50,163 nt of DNA from Pelagibacteraceae bacterium AG-439-F23 (GCA_003212415.1 QCPT01000007.1:1-50163), one strand, 5' to 3'; shown: positions 33,507 through 41,891, counted from the first letter of the stretch. Translations and numbers: made by a program. Notes: generated by a model not told the origin, from the sequence alone.

Positions 33507-35107
33507 GTTTTACTATCTTCAATTATCATATCTGATGCTTTTTCTGCAATCATAATTGTTGGAGCATTTGTATTTCCTGAGGTAATACTAGGCATTACAG
33601 AAGCATCCACTATTCTTAAATTTTCTAGTCCATGAGCAATACATCTGTCATTTACAACTGCACTATCATCATTTCCCATTCTACAAGTGCTAACAGGGTG
33701 AAATATAGTATTAGCAAATTTGCCAGCTTCTTTTGCTAAAGCTTCATTATCAGTGATATTAATTCCAGGTCTTAATTCTTCTGGTTGATAATTTTTATAT
33801 GCGTTAGAATTCATCACTATATTACGAACAATTTTTAAAGATTTTCCTGCTATTTCTCTATCTTCGTCTGTTGACAAATAATTCATTTTTATTTTAGGAG
33901 ACACTCTTGTATCAGGAGATTTTAATTCAATTGAACCTCTACTTGTTGGTCTTACATTTGTTATAGTTGGTGTAAATCCAGGAAATTTATGCAGAGAAGA
34001 TTTTCCAAGATAATCGGTGCTTGCTGGGGACACATGAAATTGTAAATTTGGAGTTTCTAAATGAGTATCACTTTTAATAAAGCCACATAAATAACTTGCC
34101 CCAACAGTCAAAGGACCTTTTCTGAATAAAAAGAAATTTAGTCCTGCGATAATTTTTTTGGAAATGCTATAATAGATATCATTTAACGTTTCTAAATTTT
34201 TTACTTTATATACAGGTCTAAGCATTAAATGATCAGTAAGATTTCTTCCAACACCTTGATGATCTTTAATAACATTAATATTATTATTTTTTAAAAGATC
34301 ACCTGGTCCAATACCTGAAGCTTGCAAAATATGAGGAGAGCCAATAGTACCAGCACTTAAAATTATTTCTTTATTTGCTTTAACTGAGATTAAATTATTA
34401 TTTATCCAATAATTAACATTTGTTGCTTTGTTATTTTCAAAATCAATATTTTTTATATGAGCTTTTGTAATAATTTTTAAATTTTTTCTTTTCTTAACTG
34501 GATTTAAGTAACCAACAGCAGTGCTGCATCTAAAACCATTTTTTACAGTAAGAGGAAAATATCCCATTCCTTCATTGTTACCACTATTGAAATCTTCAGT
34601 TTTTTTATAACCAAATTCTTCTGCCGCTTCTAAAAATAAATCTAAAACTTTAAATGTAGCCCTCATTTTTTCTACTTTTATAGGACCTCCTGATCCATGA
34701 AATTCATTTTCACCAAACTGAAAATCTTCAGATTTTTTAAAATATGGGAGAACATCTTCCCAAGACCAACCTACATTTCCTAGCTGTCTCCAATAATTGT
34801 AGTCATTAGATTGACCTCTAATATATAGCATTCCATTGATAGAAGAACTTCCTCCAAGTGTTTTACCTCTTGGATAAACCATTTGTCTATTATCACAATT
34901 AGGTTCTTGCTCAGTGTTAAAACACCAATCTGTTTCAGGATTGTGCATTGTTTTAAAATAGCCGCCAGGGATATGTATCCATGGGCTACTATCTTTTCCT
35001 CCAGCTTCTAAAAGAAGGACTTTATTATTTGGATTGACAGACAATCTATTTGCTAAAACGCAACCTGCGGATCCAGCTCCGATAATTATGAAATCAAAAT
35101 TTTCCAT
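33503..35107 (-). CDS. GMC-family FAD oxidoreductase (choline/alcohol dehydrogenase-like)
   Basis: The 534-residue flavoprotein has FIIIGAGSAGCVLANRL for FAD, PRGKTLGGSSSINGMLYIRG (GMC signature 1), LSAGTIGSPHILQASGIGP (signature 2) and the C-terminal catalytic HPVSTCRMG with NTNAPTIMIAEKASD. It resembles BetA choline dehydrogenase and polyethylene-glycol or other alcohol dehydrogenases. Choline as substrate would fit a marine osmolyte user but cannot be shown here, and no betB is adjacent. It is the first gene of the minus-strand operon and starts 141 bp from the divergent dctP. Confidence 0.88.
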   Translation of the reverse strand: MENFDFIIIGAGSAGCVLANRLSVNPNNKVLLLEAGGKDSSPWIHIPGGYFKTMHNPETDWCFNTEQEPNCDNRQMVYPRGKTLGGSSSINGMLYIRGQSNDYNYWRQLGNVGWSWEDVLPYFKKSEDFQFGENEFHGSGGPIKVEKMRATFKVLDLFLEAAEEFGYKKTEDFNSGNNEGMGYFPLTVKNGFRCSTAVGYLNPVKKRKNLKIITKAHIKNIDFENNKATNVNYWINNNLISVKANKEIILSAGTIGSPHILQASGIGPGDLLKNNNINVIKDHQGVGRNLTDHLMLRPVYKVKNLETLNDIYYSISKKIIAGLNFFLFRKGPLTVGASYLCGFIKSDTHLETPNLQFHVSPASTDYLGKSSLHKFPGFTPTITNVRPTSRGSIELKSPDTRVSPKIKMNYLSTDEDREIAGKSLKIVRNIVMNSNAYKNYQPEELRPGINITDNEALAKEAGKFANTIFHPVSTCRMGNDDSAVVNDRCIAHGLENLRIVDASVMPSITSGNTNAPTIMIAEKASDMIIEDSKT

Positions 35108-35219
35108 TTTAGAATTCTTATAAATTATTTTAAATTATTAAGCTATTTAAAGGTTTTTTAAAAAAAAATATCTTATTTGACGCTTGTATAGCAAAGATAA
35201 TTTTGCAAATATGCCGTTC

Positions 35220-35231
35220 GTTAAATTTAAC
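35220..35231. promoter_or_regulatory. 12-bp palindrome upstream of dctP (system 2)
   Basis: GTTAAATTTAAC is a perfect inverted repeat 17 bases before the ATG at 35249, in the 141-bp divergent region between the GMC operon and TRAP system 2. It could be an operator, but AT-rich palindromes also occur by chance here. Confidence 0.25.
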
Positions 35232-35234
35232 AAT

Positions 35235-35243
35235 AAAGAGGGA
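35235..35243 (+). promoter_or_regulatory. Strong Shine-Dalgarno site of dctP (system 2)
   Basis: AAAGAGGGA ends five bases before the ATG at 35249, as at the other three binding-protein genes. Confidence 0.7.
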
Positions 35244-35248
35244 AAATA

Positions 35249-36343
35249 ATGAAAAAAATCGTTTCAATGTTATTTGCGGTTACTCTTGTATTTGGATTTA
35301 TATCTAATGCTAACGCTGCAAAAACATTTAAATGTCAGACTGTTCTTAATGCAAAAGGTGACGAAGTCATCATGCTTAAAGACTTTACTGATACAGTTAC
35401 TAAATTAACAGGTGGTTCATTAAAATTCGAAATTATGCCAGCGGGTACAGTTGTAGGAGTTAAAGAAACTCTTGATGCTGTTGACAAAGGTTTAATTGAT
35501 TGTGGTTTTGCTTGGACTCACTACTGGTCTGGAGAACACCCAGCTGCAATGTTATTTGGATCTCCAGTAGCAGGTGCAGGTGTTGGTATTGACAACATCG
35601 CATTTTTATCTTGGTTCTTATCAGGTGGCGGAGAACAACTTTATGATCAACTTTGGAAAGAAATGAAAAGAGACATCAAAGGTTTTATGCTTCAACCAGT
35701 TGGACCAGAAGCTTTAGGATGGTTCCCAGAGCCAATCAAAAACATGGATGATTTCAGAAAATTGAAATTCAGAACTCCTCCAGGAATTCCAGGACAAACT
35801 TATAAAGATATCGGAATTGCATCAGTTGCTATGGGTGGTGGAGATATTCTTCCAGCACTTGAAGCAGGAACTATTGATGCTGCTGAATGGTGTTGTCCTA
35901 AGCCTGACATGGTTTTTGGTTTCCAAAAAGTTCTTAAACATTACTACCTACAAGGTTTACACCAAGTAGTGGTTAATGCTGACTTTTATATAAATGGAAC
36001 TAAATACAACAAATTATCTGACCATGAGAAAACTTCATTAAAAGTTGCAGCAGATGCATCATTAATGAAATCTTTAGCAAGAAGAATTCTTGTAAACGGA
36101 GAAGCTTTACATGAATTGACTACTAAACACGGTGTTCAATTACATGATACTCCTAAAGATTACTTTGTTGAGTACATGGCAGCAGCTAACGCTACTTTAA
36201 ACAAAAATGCAGAAAAAAATGCATTTTTCAAAAAAGTATGGGACTCTCAGAAAAAATTTGCTGATACAGCAGTTCCTTTCTGGGCAGGAGCTCAAATGTC
36301 AAATGCGCAGCTAGGAATGGCTCACGCAGCGACATTGAAGTAG
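35249..36343 (+). CDS. TRAP transporter substrate-binding protein, 2-oxo acid (TakP-like) type, system 2
   Basis: The 364-residue periplasmic protein has a signal peptide cleaved near SNANAAK around residue 24. The longer mature protein, with GGSLKFEIMPAGTVVGVKETLDAV, LGWFPEPIKNMDDFRKLKFRTPPGIPG (the conserved arginine) and GTIDAAEWCCP (the conserved EW), matches the TakP/DctP subgroup that binds 2-oxo acids or lactate with a cation. It has many more C-containing codons than its neighbours, as is usual for a highly expressed gene. An intrinsic terminator follows before dctQ. Confidence 0.9.
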   Translation: MKKIVSMLFAVTLVFGFISNANAAKTFKCQTVLNAKGDEVIMLKDFTDTVTKLTGGSLKFEIMPAGTVVGVKETLDAVDKGLIDCGFAWTHYWSGEHPAAMLFGSPVAGAGVGIDNIAFLSWFLSGGGEQLYDQLWKEMKRDIKGFMLQPVGPEALGWFPEPIKNMDDFRKLKFRTPPGIPGQTYKDIGIASVAMGGGDILPALEAGTIDAAEWCCPKPDMVFGFQKVLKHYYLQGLHQVVVNADFYINGTKYNKLSDHEKTSLKVAADASLMKSLARRILVNGEALHELTTKHGVQLHDTPKDYFVEYMAAANATLNKNAEKNAFFKKVWDSQKKFADTAVPFWAGAQMSNAQLGMAHAATLK

Positions 36344-36366
36344 TAGTTAAGCAAAAAAGATAAATT

Positions 36367-36404
36367 AAAAAAGCGGACTTAAGTTTTTAAGTCCGCTTTT
36401 TTTT
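36367..36404 (+). terminator. Intrinsic terminator between dctP and dctQ (system 2)
   Basis: GCGGACTTAA pairs with TTAAGTCCGC around a GTTT loop. The stem is flanked by an A-run on the left and eight T on the right, so it is a textbook bidirectional terminator. Placed inside the operon, it should let only a fraction of transcripts reach the permease genes. Confidence 0.88.
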
Positions 36405-36417
36405 AAGAAAAATACTC

Positions 36418-37029
36418 ATGGCAAAAAAACCAACTAAGTTAGATATTTCAGATGAAATGATCGCCGAAAGAAGAGGCGGATCAAGAAAAATGCCAAAAGA
36501 TATGCCTAAATGGATGTCAAAGACAATCGTAAGCATAGATAAGTTTAGCAAAATAATTGGTAATATCGTCTGTTGGATTACTATACCTCTAATATTAGGA
36601 ATGGTTTATGAAGTCCTAGCCAGAAAATTATTTTTAGCACCAACAATTTGGGCTTATGATATGAGTCGATTTTTCTATGGTGCTTTGTTTATGTTAGGTG
36701 CAGGTTATGCACTTTCAAAAGGCGTTCATATAAGAGCTGATTTTTTATATAGAAATTTTAAAGTTAAAACACAGGGTAGAGTAGACTTTTGGCTTTACTT
36801 ATTATTTTATTTTCCAGGATTAATTGTTTTTTGTTACATGACAGTTGGTTTTGTTCAAGAGTCTATAATGAGAAGTGAAAGAGGCATGGATACAACTTGG
36901 ATGCCCTATATGTGGCCTATTAAAACATGTTTGTTGATAGGTATTATTTTTTTATTAATTCAAGGAATTTCAGAATTATTTAAAAGTTATTATGCTGCCA
37001 CTAAGGGCAGATGGCCGGGAGAAAAATGA
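36418..37029 (+). CDS. TRAP transporter small permease (DctQ type), system 2
   Basis: The 203-residue protein has a charged 45-residue cytoplasmic N-terminus and four membrane segments. EVLARKLFLAPTIWAYDMSRF with a long second helix and GVHIRADFLY are typical of DctQ. The cytoplasmic N-terminus is longer than in system 1. It starts after the intrinsic terminator, and its TGA overlaps the ATG at 37026 of dctM. Confidence 0.88.
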   Translation: MAKKPTKLDISDEMIAERRGGSRKMPKDMPKWMSKTIVSIDKFSKIIGNIVCWITIPLILGMVYEVLARKLFLAPTIWAYDMSRFFYGALFMLGAGYALSKGVHIRADFLYRNFKVKTQGRVDFWLYLLFYFPGLIVFCYMTVGFVQESIMRSERGMDTTWMPYMWPIKTCLLIGIIFLLIQGISELFKSYYAATKGRWPGEK

Positions 37030-38360
37030 TCTCTCATTTAATAGATCCTGCAATACTAGGTTTTATACTTGTTGGAGTGATGCTTTTTGCAATTTTTGTA
37101 GGATTTCCAATATCATTTACATTAATTTTTTTAGGTTTTGTATTTGGTTATCTAGGTTTCGGAAAATTGGTGTTCTATTTAATGACTCTCCAATTTTCAA
37201 TGGTCATGACAGAGCAAACGCTCGCCGCCGTCCCGCTCTTTGTATTTATGGGAATTATGATGGAGCAAGCTGGATTAATGGAAAGATTATTTTCCGCATT
37301 CCAATTAATGTTAGCTAAGGTTAGAGGTTCTTTATATTACGCAGTATTGTTTGTTTCAGTAATTTTTGCAGCAGCAACAGGAATTGTCGGTGCTTCAGTA
37401 ACAATACTTGGAATTATGGCAGCTAAGTCAATGAATAAATCAAATTATGATGTAAGACTGGCCGCAGGTACAATTACTGCAGGTGGAACACTAGGAATAT
37501 TAATTCCACCAAGCATTATGCTTGTTGTAATGGGTCCTATAATGGAAATACCTGTAACCGACTTATTTGCAGCAGCAATACTACCGGGAGTTCTATTGGC
37601 ATGCTTGTATGCAGCATATACGACAATAAGGTGCATGATGAATCCAAAACTTGGCCCACCTTTACCAAAGAGTTTAAGAGCAACAAGCATGAAAGATGTA
37701 TGGATAGAGTTTTTTGTAGGATTGGTTCCACCAGCAGCATTAGTTTTTGCTGCACTTGGAAGTATATTATTTGGTTTTGCTACCCCAACGGAAGCAGCAG
37801 GTTGTGGAGCAGCCGGATCTTTAATTTTAGCTTTGGCATATAAAAAATTAACACTTCCAAAACTACAAGATGCACTAGTTAAAACTTTAGAAATTTCAGC
37901 TTTAATAATGGTTTTAGTTGCAGCTTCAAATTTCTTTGGAGCAGTTTTCGCAAGATTAGGTACTCCGATGGTTCTTACAGATTTTCTTCTTTCTTTAGAA
38001 ATGAATAAATATCTTATTTTAGCAATGGTGATGGTAATGATATTTCTTTTAGGATGGCCTTTAGAATGGGTACCCATAGTTATGATTATAGTTCCTATTA
38101 TATTGCCATTAATTGAAGCTTTAGGATTTAATTTAACTTGGTTTGCTATACTTGTTGCGGTAAATCTCCAAACCGCCTGGCTCTCTCCTCCAGTAGCTCT
38201 TTCTGCATATTTTTTAAAAGGTGTAGTTCCAGAATGGGACCTGAAAGATATTTATCTAGGTATGATGCAGTTTATGGTTCTTCAGGTTATTGGATTAATA
38301 ATAATTATAATATTTCCTAAAATTGTACTTTGGTTACCACATGTCTTATATGGACAGTAA
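37026..38360 (+). CDS. TRAP transporter large permease (DctM type), system 2
   Basis: I prefer the ATG at 37026, which gives an ATGA overlap with dctQ, over one at 37011. The 444-residue protein with about 12 membrane segments has AAVPLFVFMGIMME, GGTLGILIPPS, FATPTEAAGCGA and LQTAWLSPPVALSAYFLKG. It forms the sodium-coupled channel with dctQ. Two short stretches of unusually GC-rich codons lie in conserved motifs (37217-37240, 38160-38197). The NCS1 permease gene follows after 24 bp. Confidence 0.92.
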   Translation: MISHLIDPAILGFILVGVMLFAIFVGFPISFTLIFLGFVFGYLGFGKLVFYLMTLQFSMVMTEQTLAAVPLFVFMGIMMEQAGLMERLFSAFQLMLAKVRGSLYYAVLFVSVIFAAATGIVGASVTILGIMAAKSMNKSNYDVRLAAGTITAGGTLGILIPPSIMLVVMGPIMEIPVTDLFAAAILPGVLLACLYAAYTTIRCMMNPKLGPPLPKSLRATSMKDVWIEFFVGLVPPAALVFAALGSILFGFATPTEAAGCGAAGSLILALAYKKLTLPKLQDALVKTLEISALIMVLVAASNFFGAVFARLGTPMVLTDFLLSLEMNKYLILAMVMVMIFLLGWPLEWVPIVMIIVPIILPLIEALGFNLTWFAILVAVNLQTAWLSPPVALSAYFLKGVVPEWDLKDIYLGMMQFMVLQVIGLIIIIIFPKIVLWLPHVLYGQ

Positions 38361-38384
38361 ATTATATTGGTTTAATATAAGGAA

Positions 38385-39842
38385 GTGAATCAAGAAAAAG
38401 AAAAATTTCAACTAAGAAACTGGGAACTTGTATCTGTTAATCCTAATAATAGAAATTGGGTTTGGTCGGACTATTTTAATTTTTGGGCAGTTAGCATACA
38501 AAGTGTAATAGGTTTTTCTTTAATAGCTTCATTTTATTTACTTTATGATTTAAATTCTATTATTGTTTTATCAGGCTGTTTAATTGCAACTCTTTTAATT
38601 TTTATTCTTACAAACATAATTGGTAAAACTTCCCAAAGTACCGGTTTACCTTTCCCCGTAATTCTTAGATTATCGATGGGTTTTAATGGAGCGAGATACA
38701 TAGGAATGCTAAGAGGTTTGGTAGGCATATTTATGTTCGGGGTTCAAACATTTTTTATCTCAAAATCAATCGGATACATGATTAGAATATTCTTGTATGA
38801 AGTTGATAGCCAAATATTATCCAATGAATATTTGCTTATGTTTTTCTATGGATTGAATCCATTAGATTGGTTTTCATTATTTATCACACTGTTGTTTCAA
38901 TTATATTTGTTTACTAAAGGCGCCGAGACAAACAGAACTTTTATAAAATTTTCAGCATTATTTGTTTATTTTGGTTTAGTTATTTTTTTTATAATGATAA
39001 TTTCTGAAAACTCTAAAGAGCTAATTGATTCATTAAATCTTAGCACAAATGTACAAAATGCAGTTTCAAAAGAAAATATTTTACCTCTTTTCTATGTAAC
39101 CGGAACCATGTTTACATATTTTTCTATTCTTGTTGTTAGTTATGGAGACTTTTCAAGATACGCAAAAAATAAAAAAGACATGCAATTAGGAAATTTTAGT
39201 TTAATTTTTAATTTAATTATTTTTTCTTTTTTTGCTATTTTATTAACAATTGGTTCAGATATAATTTTAACAAAAAACTCAATTTCAGTAGAAAGATTAT
39301 TAACTAACCCTAATGATATAATAGCTAAATTTGACAATAGTGTTTTAGCAATATTTTCATTGATATTTATTCTTGTTTCTATGCTTTCAACTAATTTAAT
39401 TGCTAATTTTATACCTTCACAAAATATTTTAATTAATTTTTTACCTAATTCTTTATCTTTAAATAAAGCCAGTTATTTAATTATATTTTTAGGTTTATTG
39501 GTATCGGGTTTCTGGTTGTCAATATTTAGTCAATCAAATATTGTGTTAATTTTTGATAACCTAACTTCTTTTTTTGGACCAATTTTTGGTGTGGTAGTAG
39601 CTGATTATTATTTCGTTAAAAAACAAAAAATTAATCATAAAGAATTATTTTATCCTAAAGAAGACACTGAATATATTTATAATGCTGGATGGAACTATAA
39701 AGCAATATATTCATTAGTTATTGGATTTATATTTTCAGCTTCAACCATATGGAATTCTAATTTAGATTCTTTGCAGACATTTGGATGGATTATTGGAGCT
39801 TTAATTTCATTTATATTATACTTGCTGCTTAGTAAAAAATAG
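38385..39842 (+). CDS. NCS1-family nucleobase/allantoin-type permease
   Basis: The 485-residue membrane protein has about 12 segments and NCS1 hallmarks: NRNWVWSDYFNFWA at the start of the first helix region, GLPFPVILRLSMGFNGARYIGMLRG in the family signature segment, and VVVADYYFVKK in the last part. The family imports purines, pyrimidines, hydantoins, allantoin or thiamine with a cation. Start is GTG at 38385 with AAGGA directly before it, closer than usual. It sits in the TRAP operon before an SDR gene, so substrate and pathway may be linked. Confidence 0.82.
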   Translation: MNQEKEKFQLRNWELVSVNPNNRNWVWSDYFNFWAVSIQSVIGFSLIASFYLLYDLNSIIVLSGCLIATLLIFILTNIIGKTSQSTGLPFPVILRLSMGFNGARYIGMLRGLVGIFMFGVQTFFISKSIGYMIRIFLYEVDSQILSNEYLLMFFYGLNPLDWFSLFITLLFQLYLFTKGAETNRTFIKFSALFVYFGLVIFFIMIISENSKELIDSLNLSTNVQNAVSKENILPLFYVTGTMFTYFSILVVSYGDFSRYAKNKKDMQLGNFSLIFNLIIFSFFAILLTIGSDIILTKNSISVERLLTNPNDIIAKFDNSVLAIFSLIFILVSMLSTNLIANFIPSQNILINFLPNSLSLNKASYLIIFLGLLVSGFWLSIFSQSNIVLIFDNLTSFFGPIFGVVVADYYFVKKQKINHKELFYPKEDTEYIYNAGWNYKAIYSLVIGFIFSASTIWNSNLDSLQTFGWIIGALISFILYLLLSKK

Positions 39843-39847
39843 TAACA

Positions 39848-40594
39848 ATGAATAAATTCGATTTTAAAAATAGAACAGCAGTGGTTACTGGTGGCGCACA
39901 AGGATTTGGTTTAGATGTTGCTAAAAGATTTTTAGATTCTGGAGCTAAAGTTTTTATTTGGGATATTGATGAAAAATTACTTAATTCAGTTGTTGATGAA
40001 ATCAAAAATCCTAATCTAGAATTTAATGTTGTCGATGTCGCAAATTATAAAGACGTAGAAGAAAACGTTTCACAAATTATTGCAAAAACTAATATTGATA
40101 TTTTGATAAATAATGCTGGCATAACAGGCCCAACTGGACCATTGTGGGAATATGATGTAGAGATATGGAACAAAATAGTTCAGATTAATCTAATGGGTAC
40201 ATTTAATTGTTGCCGAGCAATAGTTCCAAATATGATTAAACATAATTATGGAAGAATAGTAAATGTTGCTTCAGTTGCAGGAAAAGATGGAAACGCTAAT
40301 GCTAGCGCTTATAGTTCAGGAAAAGCAGGGGCAATCGGTTTAACAAAAGCTTTAGGAAAAGAATTAGCGGATAAAGATATAGCCGTTAATGCCGTCACAC
40401 CTGCAGGCGCCAAAACAAGGATATTAGATCAAATGAGCAAAGAACATGTTCAAAGAATGCTTTCTAAAGTTCCAAGAGGTAGATTTCTAGAAATTCATGA
40501 ATTTACATCATTAATCTGCTGGCTTTCATCAGAGGAAAATTCTTTTTCTACTGGAGCAGTGTTTGATATTAGTGGTGGAAGATCTACTTATTAA
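39848..40594 (+). CDS. Short-chain dehydrogenase/reductase (FabG-like)
   Basis: The 248-residue classical SDR has TGGAQGFGLDVA for cofactor binding, an aspartate at the end of strand two (WDIDEKL) that indicates NAD, NNAGITGPTG, the catalytic serine in NVASVAG and YxxxK as YSSGK, and a C-terminal DISGGRSTY. It starts five bases after the NCS1 gene and closes the TRAP-2 operon. Substrate unknown; a sugar or hydroxy acid dehydrogenase is as likely as a ketoacyl reductase. Confidence 0.87.
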   Translation: MNKFDFKNRTAVVTGGAQGFGLDVAKRFLDSGAKVFIWDIDEKLLNSVVDEIKNPNLEFNVVDVANYKDVEENVSQIIAKTNIDILINNAGITGPTGPLWEYDVEIWNKIVQINLMGTFNCCRAIVPNMIKHNYGRIVNVASVAGKDGNANASAYSSGKAGAIGLTKALGKELADKDIAVNAVTPAGAKTRILDQMSKEHVQRMLSKVPRGRFLEIHEFTSLICWLSSEENSFSTGAVFDISGGRSTY

Positions 40595-40650
40595 TTGCTT
40601 AAATTATGACAGATTCTTGTTTTTAAGATTAATTTATCTATAAGAATATT

Positions 40651-41301
40651 ATGTCAAAAATTATTTATTTGTTCATTTCAATACTGTTATTAATCAATTT
40701 TGCTTATGCAGAAAATATAAAAGTTTTTGAATTTACTGAAAAAGAACTTGCAAAATTGAAAGTACGAAAAGTGAGAGGCGCAGATAATAAAACTATTTAT
40801 ACTTTAGGCTCTAACAAAAATGGAAAATATTTAAAAGCAGTAGCTGATAATGCAGCATCTGGTCTTGGAAAGGAGATAAAAGTTAATTTAAACTCTACAC
40901 CTTTTATAAATATTACCTGGAAAGTAGAAAAAAACTTGGATGGAATTAAAGAGAATGCTAAAAAAAGTCACGATTTTGCGGGAAGAGTTTTTGTTATAAA
41001 AAAAACAGGCGCAACACCTTTATCTAACAGAGCGATTAATTATGTATTTTCTAGCAATAATAGTGTGGGAAATAATTGGCAAAGCCCATATACCAAAAAA
41101 TCAATTGATAATGTTCTTGCTACAACAAAAGAACATATGAACGAATGGGTTACTGTTAAAGCGAATGTAAAAAAAGATTTTAAAAAATTTCATGATTTGG
41201 ATGTTGATGAAATAGATGGAATTGCAATAATGACTGATACAGACAATTCTAAAATGTCAGCAATAACTTATTATCAAAATATATATTTTTCAGCAGAATA
41301 A
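40651..41301 (+). CDS. DUF3047 family periplasmic protein
   Basis: The 216-residue protein has a signal peptide (IIYLFISILLLINFAYA, cleavage near residue 22). The mature part is beta-rich with INITWKVEK, DFAGRVFVI, AINYVFSSN and a late VDEIDGIAIMTDTDNS, matching DUF3047. Members are found in many marine Proteobacteria, and the role is unknown. The fold may be a lectin-like beta sandwich. It follows the SDR gene after 56 bp and may have its own promoter. Confidence 0.78.
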   Translation: MSKIIYLFISILLLINFAYAENIKVFEFTEKELAKLKVRKVRGADNKTIYTLGSNKNGKYLKAVADNAASGLGKEIKVNLNSTPFINITWKVEKNLDGIKENAKKSHDFAGRVFVIKKTGATPLSNRAINYVFSSNNSVGNNWQSPYTKKSIDNVLATTKEHMNEWVTVKANVKKDFKKFHDLDVDEIDGIAIMTDTDNSKMSAITYYQNIYFSAE

Positions 41302-41454
41302 TTATTTAATTAAATATTTTTTTAGAACAATACTAAAAAAAGACAAAATAACTGCTACCAAAACATCTTCCAATGGTGTTGCTTTTGGAAAGCCAAAGTT
41401 CCAAATTATTACTCCAATTAACCAAATAATATAAATCTTCATAATAAAAATCAT
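41302..41454 (-). CDS. Small membrane protein, unknown
   Basis: A 50-residue frame from the ATG at 41454, with an internal ATG at 41442 as alternative. It consists of one hydrophobic helix with tryptophans (YIIWLIGVIIW), a conserved-looking turn NFGFPKATPLEDVLVA, and a second helix ending in KKYLIK. It fills the gap between DUF3047 and ybgC almost exactly, its stop starting one base from the DUF3047 stop, which supports it being real. No ribosome-binding site and no known family. Confidence 0.5.
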   Translation of the reverse strand: MIFIMKIYIIWLIGVIIWNFGFPKATPLEDVLVAVILSFFSIVLKKYLIK

Positions 41455-41492
41455 TAGTATTAAAAAAACTAGTATTTTGATATGATTATTTA

Positions 41493-41891
41493 ATGTCAAA
41501 TGAATTTGTTCACGAAATTAAAGTATATTATGAAGATACAGACTCCGGTGGAGTTGTTTATTATTCAAACTATTTAAAATTTCTAGAAAGAGCAAGAACT
41601 GAGATGATTGCTTTCATTGGATTGAGCAATAAAAAATTATTAGATAAATATAATACATTAATAATTGTCAAATCTTGTAATATTGAATATCTGAAGTCAG
41701 CTAAATTAGAAGATAAACTTAAAATTTATTCTTCTATTGAATCTATTAACAAAGCATCCTTTGTTATGATTCAATATATTAAAAGAAATAATGAATTGAT
41801 TATAAAGGCCAAACTTAAACTAGTCACAGTAAATGAAAGCGGAAAACCAATAAAAATACCTTCAATTTTAGAAAAGCAATTTGCAAATTAA
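41493..41891 (+). CDS. ybgC: Tol-Pal-associated acyl-CoA thioesterase
   Basis: The 132-residue hotdog-fold protein has the YbgC signature KVYYEDTDSGGVVYYSNYLKFLERARTEM, where the aspartate after YEDT is catalytic. It hydrolyses short or long acyl-CoA and in other bacteria is encoded with tolQRAB. Here no tol gene is adjacent. It ends one base from the convergent uracil-DNA glycosylase gene. Confidence 0.88.
   Translation: MSNEFVHEIKVYYEDTDSGGVVYYSNYLKFLERARTEMIAFIGLSNKKLLDKYNTLIIVKSCNIEYLKSAKLEDKLKIYSSIESINKASFVMIQYIKRNNELIIKAKLKLVTVNESGKPIKIPSILEKQFAN

Noticed and set aside
37445..38077. 210-residue open frame antisense to dctM (system 2)
   Set aside because: Low-complexity composition (Ala/Lys/Thr) mirrors the membrane-protein codons of dctM; no independent start signal or neighbour context.
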